Source: an uncultured Desulfatiglans sp.
Lineage (GTDB): Bacteria; Desulfobacterota; DSM-4660; Desulfatiglandales; Desulfatiglandaceae
NCBI GenBank assembly: GCA_900498135.1
Contig: LR026961.1
Location: 3,186,602-3,250,601, forward strand
Reading direction: 5' to 3'
Length of the DNA: 64,000 nt
A program made the translations under genes and the position numbers. The number at the start of each line of letters is the position of its first letter. Within the stretch, counting starts at the first letter, position 1. A model generated the notes under the pieces. That model did no database searches, was not told the DNA's origin, and saw nothing but the letters and a program-made list of their open reading frames with translations. Below are positions 50,279 through 59,053 of the stretch, in pieces.

Positions 50279-50448
50279 TCCATCCGGAAATGGTCTTTTT
50301 GGCCCATCTCGGCGTCGATCTGTACGTTTGCTTGGGCGGCGACCTGTAGGTCGCCTCCGCGCCAAGGCTTGATTTCCTTGAGATTGGCCAAAAATCCTCA
50401 TTTTCGGATTGGAAACCGGGTTCTACCGGAAAATCATTTCCGGATGGG
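50279..50448 (-). repeat. Modular intergenic repeat, copy H (no hairpin module)
   Basis: The 170-bp minimal form is in minus orientation. The head joins the TTTGGCCAAT arm directly, without any 52-nt module. The core is GGCGACCTACAGGTCGCC on the minus strand, with one change from the palindrome. Ends are TCCATCCGGAAATGG and CATTTCCGGATGGGAACGAG. It lies in the gap between the divergent HD and glycosyltransferase genes. Confidence 0.9.
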
Positions 50449-50895
50449 AACGAGCCTACAGCTTTTTGGGACGTCATGCAAGCCGGTGCGTACTGGCGGG
50501 CAAACGGTTTCGGCGGCCGGGCGTTCCCTGGAGAACGGGATCCCTTCCTCCCTCATCCGCTCCAGGTGGCCCACAATCGGGGCCGCAGCAACCCCCTTGG
50601 GGCCGAAGAAGGCGCCAAGGCCCCTGACCGGCACGGGGCTTGAAAAACGGGCAGGCGCTTGCAGCCCGGGGAGGGCGTCGCCCCGAACGGCATTGACATC
50701 GGGGGGTAAATTCGCTAGGTTCCATCAAGAAACCGGATAGGATCGAGCCATTTTTACATGCGACCCTTGGGGCCGCCGCGCGGACGGCGTATTTTGCCAT
50801 GAGGCCGCGCCCCGGCGGGGCGGCGCTTCGCCCAAGGGCCCGTTTTCGTCCTCGTCACGTCCTGCGGGCGGAATCGGGGGCGCCAGGGGGTAGCG
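50449..50895. other. Non-coding gap upstream of the solute-synthesis cluster
   Basis: No gene is supported. A 66-codon frame on the minus strand (50434-50634) begins inside repeat copy H or at a GTG without a ribosome-binding site, so I leave it out. The promoter of the glycosyltransferase cluster should be here, but I cannot place it. Confidence 0.4.
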
Positions 50896-52263
50896 ATGAG
50901 CGATTTCTCCCAGCACAGCGGGCAGATCACGACCTTTCACATCCTGCAGACGGACCGGAACCACCTGAAGACCCAGCTGCGCCTTCATTCGCGATGGAAG
51001 AAGACCGTCCTCATCATCCCGTGCCTCGCCTCTGAATTCACGGATCCCGACAACCTGCCGGTGTTCAGGAACATCCTGAACCAGCTTCGCAGTATCGTCT
51101 ATCTTTCGACCATCATTTTCGGACTCGACCGCGCCGGCGAAGAGGACGCCTTTCACCTCAGGCGGCTCATCGAGGAGGCGGGGATCCGCAACGCCTTGAT
51201 CCAGTGGAACGACGGCCCGGGTTTCAGCGGGATCTATGCCCGTTTGAACGAGGCCGGATTCGATATCAGCGAGCCCGGGAAGGGCAAGAACATGTTCCTG
51301 AGCTTCGGGATCGCGCTGGCTCTGGGTGCGCACTCCATCGGGCTGATCGATGCGGACATCCGCACCTTCAAGCGGATTCAGCTCGACCGCCTGCTCTATC
51401 CGGTGGTCGCCCTCAACTACGATTTCTCGAAGGCCTACTACGCCAGGTTGATGAACAAGCAGATCTATGGACGGGTCAAACGGCTGCTCCTCGACCCGCT
51501 GCTCCTGGCGCTGAAACGGAAATTCACGGAAAGCCGGGAAGAGAAGATGCTCCGGATGATCGATTTCCTCCTGGCCTTCAAGTACCAGCTTTCGGGCGAG
51601 GTGGCCTTTCACTCCGATCTGCTCAAGCGGATGCGCTTCGCCACCAACTGGGGGGTCGAGATCTTCACGCTGATCGAGGTGTATCGCAAGGCCTCTTCGG
51701 CGGCCCAGGTCATGTTCAGCGATCGGCCTTTCGACCACAAGCACCAGGTGAGTTCGTCCGGCGACCCGGCCAAGGGTCTGAACCGGATGGCCATCGACAT
51801 CGTCGCGACCCTCATGAACGCGCTGGTCATCGAAGAAGGGCTCGAGATCTCGGATACCTTCTTCCGGGACCTTGCCGTGACTTACCAGGCCGTGGCTGAA
51901 GAGCACGTGAAGAAGTATTCGGACGATGCCGGGTTCAGCAATCTGAAGTACGACCGCGATGCGGAGGAATCGCTCATCAAGGATGTCTTCCGGCACAGCA
52001 TCATCCACGCCGGCGAGATGCTGACGGCGCCCTATCGGATGACCGAGCGTTTCCTGCGTTTCCTGCATACGCACGAGGAGTTCGCCCCATTCCTGAAGCA
52101 GGGTCTGGCGGATGCCGTCCTGGCCGTTGAGCGGCGGACGGAAAAAGGCGGCTTCGACATGCCGCAGACGGTCTCCTGGGAACGGGTCCACAACAAACTG
52201 CCCGACATCTTTTATCAGATCATCGAGGTCGTGGAACTGGAAAAACAGCGGTTTGCGCACTGA
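50896..52263 (+). CDS. GT2-type glycosyltransferase, glucosyl-3-phosphoglycerate synthase-like
   Basis: The 455-residue soluble protein has a GT-A fold: VLIIPCLASEF, a nucleotide-sugar region FSGIYARLNEAGFDI with GKGKNMFLSFGIALA, and the metal site LIDADIRTF. The GKGKNM and DAD pattern and the length resemble glucosyl-3-phosphoglycerate synthases and related GT81-type enzymes, which join NDP-glucose to 3-phosphoglycerate. It is the first gene of a three-gene set with a phosphoglycosylglycerate phosphatase-like protein and a second glycosyltransferase, which supports that role. Exact donor and acceptor are inferred. The start follows CAGGGGG. Confidence 0.72.
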   Translation: MSDFSQHSGQITTFHILQTDRNHLKTQLRLHSRWKKTVLIIPCLASEFTDPDNLPVFRNILNQLRSIVYLSTIIFGLDRAGEEDAFHLRRLIEEAGIRNALIQWNDGPGFSGIYARLNEAGFDISEPGKGKNMFLSFGIALALGAHSIGLIDADIRTFKRIQLDRLLYPVVALNYDFSKAYYARLMNKQIYGRVKRLLLDPLLLALKRKFTESREEKMLRMIDFLLAFKYQLSGEVAFHSDLLKRMRFATNWGVEIFTLIEVYRKASSAAQVMFSDRPFDHKHQVSSSGDPAKGLNRMAIDIVATLMNALVIEEGLEISDTFFRDLAVTYQAVAEEHVKKYSDDAGFSNLKYDRDAEESLIKDVFRHSIIHAGEMLTAPYRMTERFLRFLHTHEEFAPFLKQGLADAVLAVERRTEKGGFDMPQTVSWERVHNKLPDIFYQIIEVVELEKQRFAH

Positions 52264-52284
52264 GACCCCCGGGGCGGATCGGCG

Positions 52285-53145
52285 ATGGTAGACTCGGACA
52301 GGATGAAAGGCTCTTATATCGTTTTCACCGATCTGGACGGGACCCTGCTGGATCACGACACCTACGCGTGGGAAGGGGCTGCACCCGCCCTTCGGCTTTG
52401 CCGGCGCCTCGGGGTGCCGGTCGTCCTCGTCTCAAGCAAGACCCGGGCCGAGATGCAGCCGCTGCGCCAGGCGCTGGGCCTTCCGGACCCGTTCGTCGTG
52501 GAGAACGGCGGCGCGGTCTTTTTCGACGTCGGGGATCCCCGGCCCGAAGGCGCCTCGGCGGAGGACGGCTTCTGGGTCTGGCGTTTCGGCGAGTCGTATC
52601 CGCGCCTGGTGCAGGCGCTCGCCGAGATCCGTAAGGAGACCGGGCTGCCTGTCAAAGGCTTCTCCGATATGCGCGTGGAGGAGATCGCCGAGCTGACGGG
52701 TCTGGGCCTCGAGGATGCACGCCTCGCCGCCCGGCGGGAATACGATGAACCGTTCATTGTTCAAACGGCCTCCGTCGGCGGCAGCCGGACGCTCGAAGAA
52801 GCCGCCCGCGCCCGCGGGCTGCAGATCCTGACTGGCGGGCGGTTTTTCCATCTTCAAGGCTCGAACGACAAGGGGAGAGCGGTGAGGATGCTGATGGCGC
52901 ACTACCGCCGGCTTCGCACCCCCGTCTGGTCGATCGCCTTGGGAGACAGTCCGAATGACTTTTCCATGCTCGAACAGGTCGAATACCCCGTACTGATACG
53001 ATCTGCGCGGGATTACAGTTCTTTGAAGAAACATATTCCCAATCTGACGATCAGCAGCCGGATGGGCCCTGAGGGCTGGAACGAGACGGTCTCGGCGATT
53101 TTGGGAGAGATGAAGGAGGGAGAAATAGATGACGGAAGGCTTTGA
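52285..53145 (+). CDS. HAD-IIB phosphatase, mannosyl/glucosyl-3-phosphoglycerate phosphatase-like
   Basis: The 286-residue HAD phosphatase has motif I FTDLDGTLLDHDTY, motif II VVLVSSKTRAEM, a C2B cap with VENGGAVFFDV and GFSDMRVEEIAELTGL, and motif III/IV GSNDKGRAVRML and ALGDSPNDFSMLEQV. SSKTRAEM and the cap sequence are typical of mannosyl-3-phosphoglycerate phosphatase, which also dephosphorylates glucosyl-3-phosphoglycerate. It therefore probably yields glucosylglycerate or mannosylglycerate, a compatible solute. The gene is 21 bp after the first transferase and overlaps the second by 17 bp. The start could instead be the ATG at 52303. Confidence 0.82.
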   Translation: MVDSDRMKGSYIVFTDLDGTLLDHDTYAWEGAAPALRLCRRLGVPVVLVSSKTRAEMQPLRQALGLPDPFVVENGGAVFFDVGDPRPEGASAEDGFWVWRFGESYPRLVQALAEIRKETGLPVKGFSDMRVEEIAELTGLGLEDARLAARREYDEPFIVQTASVGGSRTLEEAARARGLQILTGGRFFHLQGSNDKGRAVRMLMAHYRRLRTPVWSIALGDSPNDFSMLEQVEYPVLIRSARDYSSLKKHIPNLTISSRMGPEGWNETVSAILGEMKEGEIDDGRL

Positions 53146-54361
53146 AAGGGAGGTCAACCCGCAGAATATCGAGAAGGCCGAGATGGTGGTTTGCATCCCA
53201 TCCTACAAGGAGGCCGACTCTATAGCGTATCCGATCAAACAGGCGGACGAGGGCCTCAAGAAATATTTCGGCGACAAGAGCGCGGTCATCATCAATTGCG
53301 ACAATGATTCGCCCGACGAGACGAAGGCCGTCTTCCTGGGTACGGAGACCGAAACGCCCAAGATCTACCTCTCGACGCCTCCGGGCGTCAAGGGCAAGGG
53401 CAACAACTTCAAGAATCTGTTCGAAAAGGTGGTCGCACTGGGTGCGAAGGCCGTGGTGGTGGTCGACGCCGATCTGAAAAGCATCACCCCGGAGTGGATC
53501 AGGCACCTCGGCGAGCCTCTCTACAACGGCTTTTCCTACGTGGCGCCGCTCTATATCCGGCACAAATACGATGGGACCATCACGAACGGCATCGCCTATC
53601 CGCTGACCCGGTCGCTCTACGGGCGGCGGGTGCGCCAGCCGATCGGGGGCGATTTCGGCTTCAGCGGTGAAATGGCCAGGGCCTATGCGGAGTGCGAGAT
53701 CTGGGACGAGGCCGTAGCGCATTTCGGGATCGACATCTGGATGACCACGGTGGCCATCCGGCAGAAGGTCCAGATCTGCCAGTCCTTCATGGGGCGGCCC
53801 AAGATCCACCGCACCAAGGATCCGGGGGCCCATCTCGGCCCCATGTTCCGTCAGGTGGTGGGCACCATCTTCTCGTTGATGGGGAGCCTCGAGGACCTGT
53901 GGCTCAAGGTGAAATACAGCCGGCCGACCGCCATCTACGGCTTCGGCCTCGGCGAGACGGAGATGCCTCCCAAGGTGTCGGTCGACACCGCGAACCTCTT
54001 CCGCCAGTTCCGGAAGGGTTTCGATGACTTCGACGGCGTGTGGAAGACGGTCCTGACCCCGGATGTCTACAAGAAGCTTCTGGAGATCAAGGAGATGAAG
54101 GAAAACGTCTTCGACGTGCCGACGGACCTGTGGGCGCGCATCCTCTTCGATACGGCCGTCGCTTACCGGGATGCGGTCCACGACCGCGATGAGATGATGG
54201 AATCGCTGATCCCGCTCTACTTCGGCCGAACGCTGTCCTTCGTCAAAAAGACCCGGAGCATGAATATCAAGCAGGCCGAAGAGGCCATCGAAGAAGACTG
54301 CATGACCTTCGAGATGACCAAGCCCTATCTCCTGAAGCGATGGCAGCAGAAGCGCGGCTGA
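53129..54361 (+). CDS. Glycosyltransferase, glucosyl/mannosylglycerate synthase-like
   Basis: The 410-residue GT-A-fold transferase has VVCIPSYKEADSIAYPI, a metal site VVVDADLKSITPEW, acceptor-side GGDFGFSGEMARAYAE, and a conserved RPKIHRTKDPGAHLGPMF. It resembles one-step glucosylglycerate or mannosylglycerate synthases and mannosylglucosylglycerate synthases. With a phosphorylating first transferase and a phosphatase in the same operon, it may add a second sugar to make mannosylglucosylglycerate, or be a parallel one-step route. Which it is cannot be read from sequence. AAGGAGGGAG lies just before the ATG, which overlaps the phosphatase gene. Confidence 0.75.
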   Translation: MTEGFEREVNPQNIEKAEMVVCIPSYKEADSIAYPIKQADEGLKKYFGDKSAVIINCDNDSPDETKAVFLGTETETPKIYLSTPPGVKGKGNNFKNLFEKVVALGAKAVVVVDADLKSITPEWIRHLGEPLYNGFSYVAPLYIRHKYDGTITNGIAYPLTRSLYGRRVRQPIGGDFGFSGEMARAYAECEIWDEAVAHFGIDIWMTTVAIRQKVQICQSFMGRPKIHRTKDPGAHLGPMFRQVVGTIFSLMGSLEDLWLKVKYSRPTAIYGFGLGETEMPPKVSVDTANLFRQFRKGFDDFDGVWKTVLTPDVYKKLLEIKEMKENVFDVPTDLWARILFDTAVAYRDAVHDRDEMMESLIPLYFGRTLSFVKKTRSMNIKQAEEAIEEDCMTFEMTKPYLLKRWQQKRG

Positions 54362-54386
54362 TGCCACCCGGCCGTCTCGGCGCTTC

Positions 54387-55739
54387 TCACCGGACGAGGA
54401 TGAGGCGCACATCCATGACGTTGGTCCGCGTCGGACCTGTCACCAGGAGATCCCCGGTTTTTTGAAAGTAGGGGTAGGCGTCGTTTTCCCTCAGCGCCTG
54501 CACGGCCTCGACGCCGGCGGCGCGGCCCCGCGAAACGGTCAGGGGGTCGACGACGGCCCCTGCGGCATCCGTCGGGCCGTCGTTGCCGTCCGTCCCGCCG
54601 CTCAGGACGACCACGCGCGGTGGCTCGCCTTCGAGGTCGAGCGCTGCTGCCAGGCTGAACTCCTGGTTCCTGCCCCCGAGCCCTTCGCCCCGGATCGTGA
54701 CGGTGGTCTCCCCGCCGGAGATGACGCAGAGCGGCGGACGGGCCGGATACCCCGATTTGAGGCACTCCTTGGCGATGGCCGCGTGCATCCTTGCGATGTC
54801 GCGTGTTTCCCCCTCCACCATGGACGAAAGGATCAGGGTGCCGTATCCGAGCGCCTTCGCCCGCCGCTCGGCTGCTTCGAGCGCCAGGATATTGCTTCCC
54901 ACAACGATGTGATGGACCTTCTCGAAGATCGGATCGCCCGGCTTGGGGGTTTCGGGGAGCCGCCCTTCCTCGCCGGCCCGGATGTGCCGGCGGATGGAAT
55001 CCGGGATGTCGTCCAGTTCGTATTTCTCGAGGATCGCAGCCACCTCGCCGAAGGTTGACGGATCGGGCGTGAAGGGGCCGGACGCGATGACATCGATCCG
55101 GTCGCCGACGACGTCCGAGAGCATCAGGTTCAACGTGGCGGCCGGGTAGGCGGCGCGGGCCATCTGCCCGCCCTTCAGGGCCGATATGTGCTTCCTGACG
55201 GCGTTGATTTCATCGATGCTCGCGCCGCAGGCGAGCAGGCTGCGTGTCAACGCCTGCTTCTCTTCGAGCCGGATCCCTTCGGCCGGCTGCGGGAGCAGCG
55301 CCGAACCTCCCCCGGAAATCAGCGAAAAGACCAGATCGTCCTCGCCGGCCTTTTGCAGCAGGTCGAGGATCGCCTTCGCCCCCGCTACGCCGTTCCGGTC
55401 GGGCACGGGGTGGTCCGCCTCGATGATGCGGGTGGCCCGCAGGGCCTCCCCGAAGCCGTATTTGACCACGATGACGCCGCGGGTGATGCGGCCGCCGAGG
55501 AGATCCTCCACCGCCTTGGCCATCGGCGCGGTCGCCTTGCCTCCTCCGACGAGAAATATCCGCCGGAAGCGTTCGAGCTCGAGGGTGAGGAAGGTCTCCT
55601 CACCGGACCGCACGGTGAGCCGTCCCTGGTCGAGGGTGCAATGGCCTCGCACGGCGGCATAGGGATCGACGGCCTCGACGGCCGCCTCGAAGATGCGGCG
55701 GGCGTCGATTCGCATAGCGTCAAGCGTTTTTTCGTGCAT
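54387..55739 (-). CDS. Glycerate 2-kinase (GckA/MOFRL family)
   Basis: This 450-residue kinase phosphorylates D-glycerate to 2-phosphoglycerate. The N-terminal DUF4147 domain has FLVGGGKATAPMAKAVEDLL and FSLISGGGSALL, with EINAVRKHISALKGG. The C-terminal MOFRL domain has VISGGETTVTIRGEGLGGRNQEFSLAAA and VVLSGGTDGNDGPTDAAGAVVD. It faces the glycosylglycerate gene set from the opposite strand with a 25-bp gap. Glycerate released when such solutes are broken down would be returned to glycolysis by this enzyme. I start at 55739, where AAGGAG is well placed, not at the upstream ATG 55757. Confidence 0.9.
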   Translation of the reverse strand: MHEKTLDAMRIDARRIFEAAVEAVDPYAAVRGHCTLDQGRLTVRSGEETFLTLELERFRRIFLVGGGKATAPMAKAVEDLLGGRITRGVIVVKYGFGEALRATRIIEADHPVPDRNGVAGAKAILDLLQKAGEDDLVFSLISGGGSALLPQPAEGIRLEEKQALTRSLLACGASIDEINAVRKHISALKGGQMARAAYPAATLNLMLSDVVGDRIDVIASGPFTPDPSTFGEVAAILEKYELDDIPDSIRRHIRAGEEGRLPETPKPGDPIFEKVHHIVVGSNILALEAAERRAKALGYGTLILSSMVEGETRDIARMHAAIAKECLKSGYPARPPLCVISGGETTVTIRGEGLGGRNQEFSLAAALDLEGEPPRVVVLSGGTDGNDGPTDAAGAVVDPLTVSRGRAAGVEAVQALRENDAYPYFQKTGDLLVTGPTRTNVMDVRLILVR

Positions 55740-55825
55740 GTTGGTCTCCTTCCGCATCCATCCTTAGTTCTTCCGACATCCAAGAGTTTAAAAGAGTGCC
55801 GCCCGCTTTGCAACTCCCGTTGCTG

Positions 55826-55855
55826 TTGACTTGGGTATGCCGCGATGCTTAGAAT
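55826..55855 (+). promoter_or_regulatory. Sigma-70-type promoter of the dockerin-like gene
   Basis: TTGACT (55826-55831), an 18-bp spacer and TAGAAT (55850-55855) precede the start codon at 55886 by 30 bp. Confidence 0.6.
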
Positions 55856-55885
55856 GAATGGTAGACAACACACGGGGTGAAAACG

Positions 55886-56878
55886 ATGAAAAGATGGATC
55901 GGTGTGATTGTGGCCATGTTGCTGGCTGTCTCGTTGCAGGGTGCTGCCGCCTCTGAACCGCTCTTTTCGGAGGACTGGGAGGCCGGCATCGATGCGGGAA
56001 AGTGGTTCCGCACGAGCGCGGAGGGGGCCGAGGTCTGTTTTCCAGGTCATACGAGCGAAGGCGCTTTGGCGGTCGGAGTGGAGGCGGAATCTATCGAAGG
56101 GGTTCTGACGGCGGCGGCATTCGAGACGGAGGGCGGCCTTTCGGCGGCCTTCCAGCTCAAGGCCTCGCCGGATCTGCCCGACGGGGCCCAACTGGTGGCA
56201 GGATTCACCGGGGCCGATGAAAGCGGGTCTCTTCCATCCTTTCTAGCCTCGGTGACGCTGACCTCGCCGCCCTCCCAGGGGATCCTTTACGCCACCGAGC
56301 ATGCGGTGTTCTGGGAGGCCTGCCCCGACAACGCGTGGCATCTCTTCCAGATCGCCCTGACGCCGGAGGGGGATGTCCGTTTTTACCGGGACGGCGTCTT
56401 GAAGTTCATGACGTTTTCCGAGGTCGATTCAGCGGCATATCCATCGACACGGTTTCAAATCTGCGGCAAGGGTCCTGGGGAAGCCCGGCCGCTGTTCTGG
56501 CTGGATGACCTGACGGTGTGGGCTTACAGCGCTGCATGCGGGGCTGATTTCAACGAGGACGGCATCGTCGACATACTGGATCTTCAGGAGCGTGCGGATC
56601 GGGATCTGCAGCTGTTCGCCGATTGGTACACCCGCGAGTGGCAGCAGTCTTCGGACAAAGGGGATTTCAACGGCGATGGTCTGGTCGATCGGAGGGACGC
56701 GACGGAGAAGACCCTCGATGCCACGATCGTTTTTATGGAATGGGTGGAAGGCTGTTGGTCTCCGTCCGTGCCGGGGCCGCAGCAGCAGGATGCGCTGGAT
56801 GAGGCGCTCAGGATAGCCGGCCGCCTCCAAAGGGTCATTGAAGACAATCAGCGGCGCAGCCTCGCCATCGGCTGGTAG
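55886..56878 (+). CDS. Secreted protein with dockerin/EF-hand-like repeats
   Basis: The 330-residue exported protein has a signal peptide (about 1-24, MKRWIGVIVAMLLAVSLQG, cleavage near AAAS). A jelly-roll-like region (about 28-220) includes PLFSEDWEAG and LFWLDDLTVW, typical of LamG/concanavalin-type beta sandwiches. Two calcium-loop repeats follow, DFNEDGIVDILDL and DFNGDGLVDRRDAT, with dockerin-like D-x-N-x-D-G spacing. A helical tail ends the protein. It may bind carbohydrate or attach to a cohesin-like partner, but none is encoded here. The ATG at 55886 has GGGGTGA at 5 bp; a GTG at 55877 is the alternative. Confidence 0.7.
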   Translation: MKRWIGVIVAMLLAVSLQGAAASEPLFSEDWEAGIDAGKWFRTSAEGAEVCFPGHTSEGALAVGVEAESIEGVLTAAAFETEGGLSAAFQLKASPDLPDGAQLVAGFTGADESGSLPSFLASVTLTSPPSQGILYATEHAVFWEACPDNAWHLFQIALTPEGDVRFYRDGVLKFMTFSEVDSAAYPSTRFQICGKGPGEARPLFWLDDLTVWAYSAACGADFNEDGIVDILDLQERADRDLQLFADWYTREWQQSSDKGDFNGDGLVDRRDATEKTLDATIVFMEWVEGCWSPSVPGPQQQDALDEALRIAGRLQRVIEDNQRRSLAIGW

Positions 56879-56935
56879 CGCCTCATTCACTTTCTGCCTT
56901 CCTGCAGGCGGCATCGGGAAAGGTTTTTCGGACCC

Positions 56936-58294
56936 ATGAAATACGACGTGATCATTGCTGGAGGGGGGCCGGCCGGGATCTTTGCGGCGCTGACGCTGGC
57001 CCGCTCCGGCGTCGAGAAAGTCCTCCTGCTCGAACAGGGCAAGGATCTCCCGGAGCGCCGGAGGGACGATGCGCGGGACCGCATCTGCGGCTGGGGAGGA
57101 GCGGGCGCCTACAGCGACGGGAAGCTGACCCTTTCGACGGAGGTCGGAGGGGTCCTCGGGGATTTCGTTGAGGAAGGGGAACTGCGCCGGCTGCTCGAGG
57201 CCGCCGACGGGCTTTATGCCGCCCACGGGGCGCCCCAGCGCATCTTCGGGGAGTGGACCCCGCAGATGGAGGCGCTTCAGGAACGGGCGCGACTGGCGGA
57301 TCTCGAACTGATTCCGACCCGGATCCGCCACATGGGAACCGAGAACTGCGTTCGGATCCTCGACGCCTTCCGGCGGGAACTGGAGGGACGCGTGGAGACC
57401 TGGACCGAGACCCGTGTCGCGGATCTGATCTGCGAGGATGGGCGCGTGCGAGGGGTCAAACTGGCGGACGGACGCTTCGTCGAGGGGCGTTTCGTAGTCG
57501 CCGCCCCGGGGCGCTCCGGCGCGGCCTGGATGAAGGAGCAGATCGATCGGCTCGGGATCAGGACGAGTTCGGCCCCCGTCGATATCGGGGTCCGAGTGGA
57601 ACTTCCAGCTGCAGTTCTGAGGGAGGTCACGGATATCGCCTACGAGGCGAAGCTGATTTACTACTCCCGGACCTTCGACGAGAAGGTGCGGACCTTCTGT
57701 ATGAACCCTTACGGGGAGGTGGTGACGGAGCGATACGAGGGGATCACCACCGTCAACGGCCACAGCCACGCCGAAAAACGAAGTGCGAATACCAATTTCG
57801 CGATCCTCGTGAGCAGCCGGTTTACAGAGCCGTTCAACGACCCGATCGCCTACGGGCTGTACATCGCAAGACTAGCCAACCTGCTGGGCGGTGGAGCGAT
57901 CGTTCAGCGGCTGGGGGATTTTTCCGCCGGGAGACGCACAACCGCCTTGCGCCTGGAGCGGTGCCTGACCCGCCCGACCCTGGCGAAGGCGACCCCGGGG
58001 GATTTGAGCTTCGTATTCCCCTACCGGCACATGCTGAGCATCATCGAAATGCTCCAGGCCCTGGATCGCCTGGCCCCCGGCGTCTACTCGCGGCACACCC
58101 TCCTCTATGGGGTGGAAGTCAAATTCTATTCCAATCGGATCGCCCTTTCCCCTGAGCTGGAAACTGGTGTGGAGAACCTCTTTGCTGTCGGCGATGGCGC
58201 CGGGATCACCCGCGGCCTCCTCCAGGCCTCCGCAAGCGGCATCCTCGCCGCCGAATCCATCATCAAAAGGGGTCGGACCAAGCTAGGTATTTGA
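56936..58294 (+). CDS. FAD-dependent oxidoreductase (COG2509-like)
   Basis: The 452-residue flavoprotein has an N-terminal dinucleotide fold VIIAGGGPAGIFAALTLARSG, the CGWGGAGAYSDGKLTL segment typical of this family, a second FAD contact RFVVAAPGRSG, and the C-terminal NLFAVGDGAGITRGLLQASASGI. No signal peptide is present. The reaction and electron partner are unknown. The final codons (GRTKLGI and the stop) lie inside a 97-bp repeat that recurs at 59054, so the native C-terminus may have been replaced. The ribosome-binding site is weak (GGGAAAGG about 12 bp upstream). Confidence 0.82.
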   Translation: MKYDVIIAGGGPAGIFAALTLARSGVEKVLLLEQGKDLPERRRDDARDRICGWGGAGAYSDGKLTLSTEVGGVLGDFVEEGELRRLLEAADGLYAAHGAPQRIFGEWTPQMEALQERARLADLELIPTRIRHMGTENCVRILDAFRRELEGRVETWTETRVADLICEDGRVRGVKLADGRFVEGRFVVAAPGRSGAAWMKEQIDRLGIRTSSAPVDIGVRVELPAAVLREVTDIAYEAKLIYYSRTFDEKVRTFCMNPYGEVVTERYEGITTVNGHSHAEKRSANTNFAILVSSRFTEPFNDPIAYGLYIARLANLLGGGAIVQRLGDFSAGRRTTALRLERCLTRPTLAKATPGDLSFVFPYRHMLSIIEMLQALDRLAPGVYSRHTLLYGVEVKFYSNRIALSPELETGVENLFAVGDGAGITRGLLQASASGILAAESIIKRGRTKLGI

Positions 58295-58365
58295 AAAAAC
58301 TTTATTATGGTACAAAAAAGCCCTGTTTTCCGAGCTTAGAACCAGCTTTTTACCATCAAAATGAC
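58269..58365 (+). repeat. 97-bp diverged direct repeat, copy 1
   Basis: The copy starts GGGGTCGGACCAAGCT, contains TAGAACCAGCTTTT and ends CAAAATGAC. It matches the copy at 59054 at about 74 of 97 positions without gaps (counted by eye). It includes the last codons and stop of the FAD oxidoreductase gene. Confidence 0.8.
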
Positions 58366-58521
58366 CCTGGTAAGGAAGGTTTCCAGCAGTGGGGCTCTGC
58401 CCATTTCCCCCGCCCGACGCAGCCGTATCCCGGAAATGATTTTCACCTCGACGGGAGGTGCCGGCTGTCTGAATCTGCTTCCTGTCGGTCTTCTTGGATG
58501 GTTAGGCTGTGGCCGATTCCT

Positions 58522-59034
58522 TCAGCTTGAGAGCGCGGCGAGGCACGCCTCGATAAAAGGCGGAAGATCCGCCGGCTGCCGGCTGCTGATGAGATTGCCG
58601 TCGACCACGAGCTCCTGGTCGATGAATGTGGCCCCTGCATTCTTGATGTCCTGGATGATGGATTTCCACCCGGTCATCTTCCGGCCGCGGATGACATCGG
58701 CCGTGATGAGGATCTGGGGCGCGTGGCAGATCGAAAAGACCGGTTTTCCGCTTTGGACGAACTCCCGCACGAAATTCACCGCGTCTTCGTCCACGCGCAA
58801 TTTGTCAGGGGAGTAGCCTCCCGGTATCAGCAGGGCGTCGAAGTCCGACACGGAAACGTCGTTGACGGCCTTGTCGACTGTAACGGGAGTGCCCGCCTTT
58901 TTCCCCTTCACGGTCTCACCCGCCTTCAATCCTATGCGAAAGATCGTATGCCCCGATTGCTGGAAGGCCTTGACAGGCTCCGTATACTCCGAATCCTCGA
59001 ACAGATCCGTGATGATTACCGCCACTCGACTCAT
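58522..59034 (-). CDS. DJ-1/PfpI-family protein
   Basis: The 170-residue protein has the class I glutamine-amidotransferase-like fold, with a nucleophile elbow FSICHAPQIL (Cys103-His104) and an early Glu region TDLFEDSEYTEP. ALLIPGGYSPDKLR is the usual signature of this group. Such proteins act as deglycases, chaperones or proteases in stress defence. The start at 59034 has AAGGAGTT close by; the longer open frame upstream runs through the repeat at 59054 and is not used. Direct repeats of 97 bp flank the gene, which may mark its insertion as a unit. Confidence 0.88.
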   Translation of the reverse strand: MSRVAVIITDLFEDSEYTEPVKAFQQSGHTIFRIGLKAGETVKGKKAGTPVTVDKAVNDVSVSDFDALLIPGGYSPDKLRVDEDAVNFVREFVQSGKPVFSICHAPQILITADVIRGRKMTGWKSIIQDIKNAGATFIDQELVVDGNLISSRQPADLPPFIEACLAALSS

Positions 59035-59053
59035 AGCAACTCCTTCTGGTATA

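Noticed and set aside
1401-50448. CRISPR array as an explanation of the repeats
   Set aside because: Copies are far apart, long, structured and in both orientations, with no regular spacers and no cas genes.
50434-50634. 66-codon minus-strand frame near repeat copy H
   Set aside because: No ATG with a ribosome-binding site, overlap with the repeat end, and no recognisable protein features.
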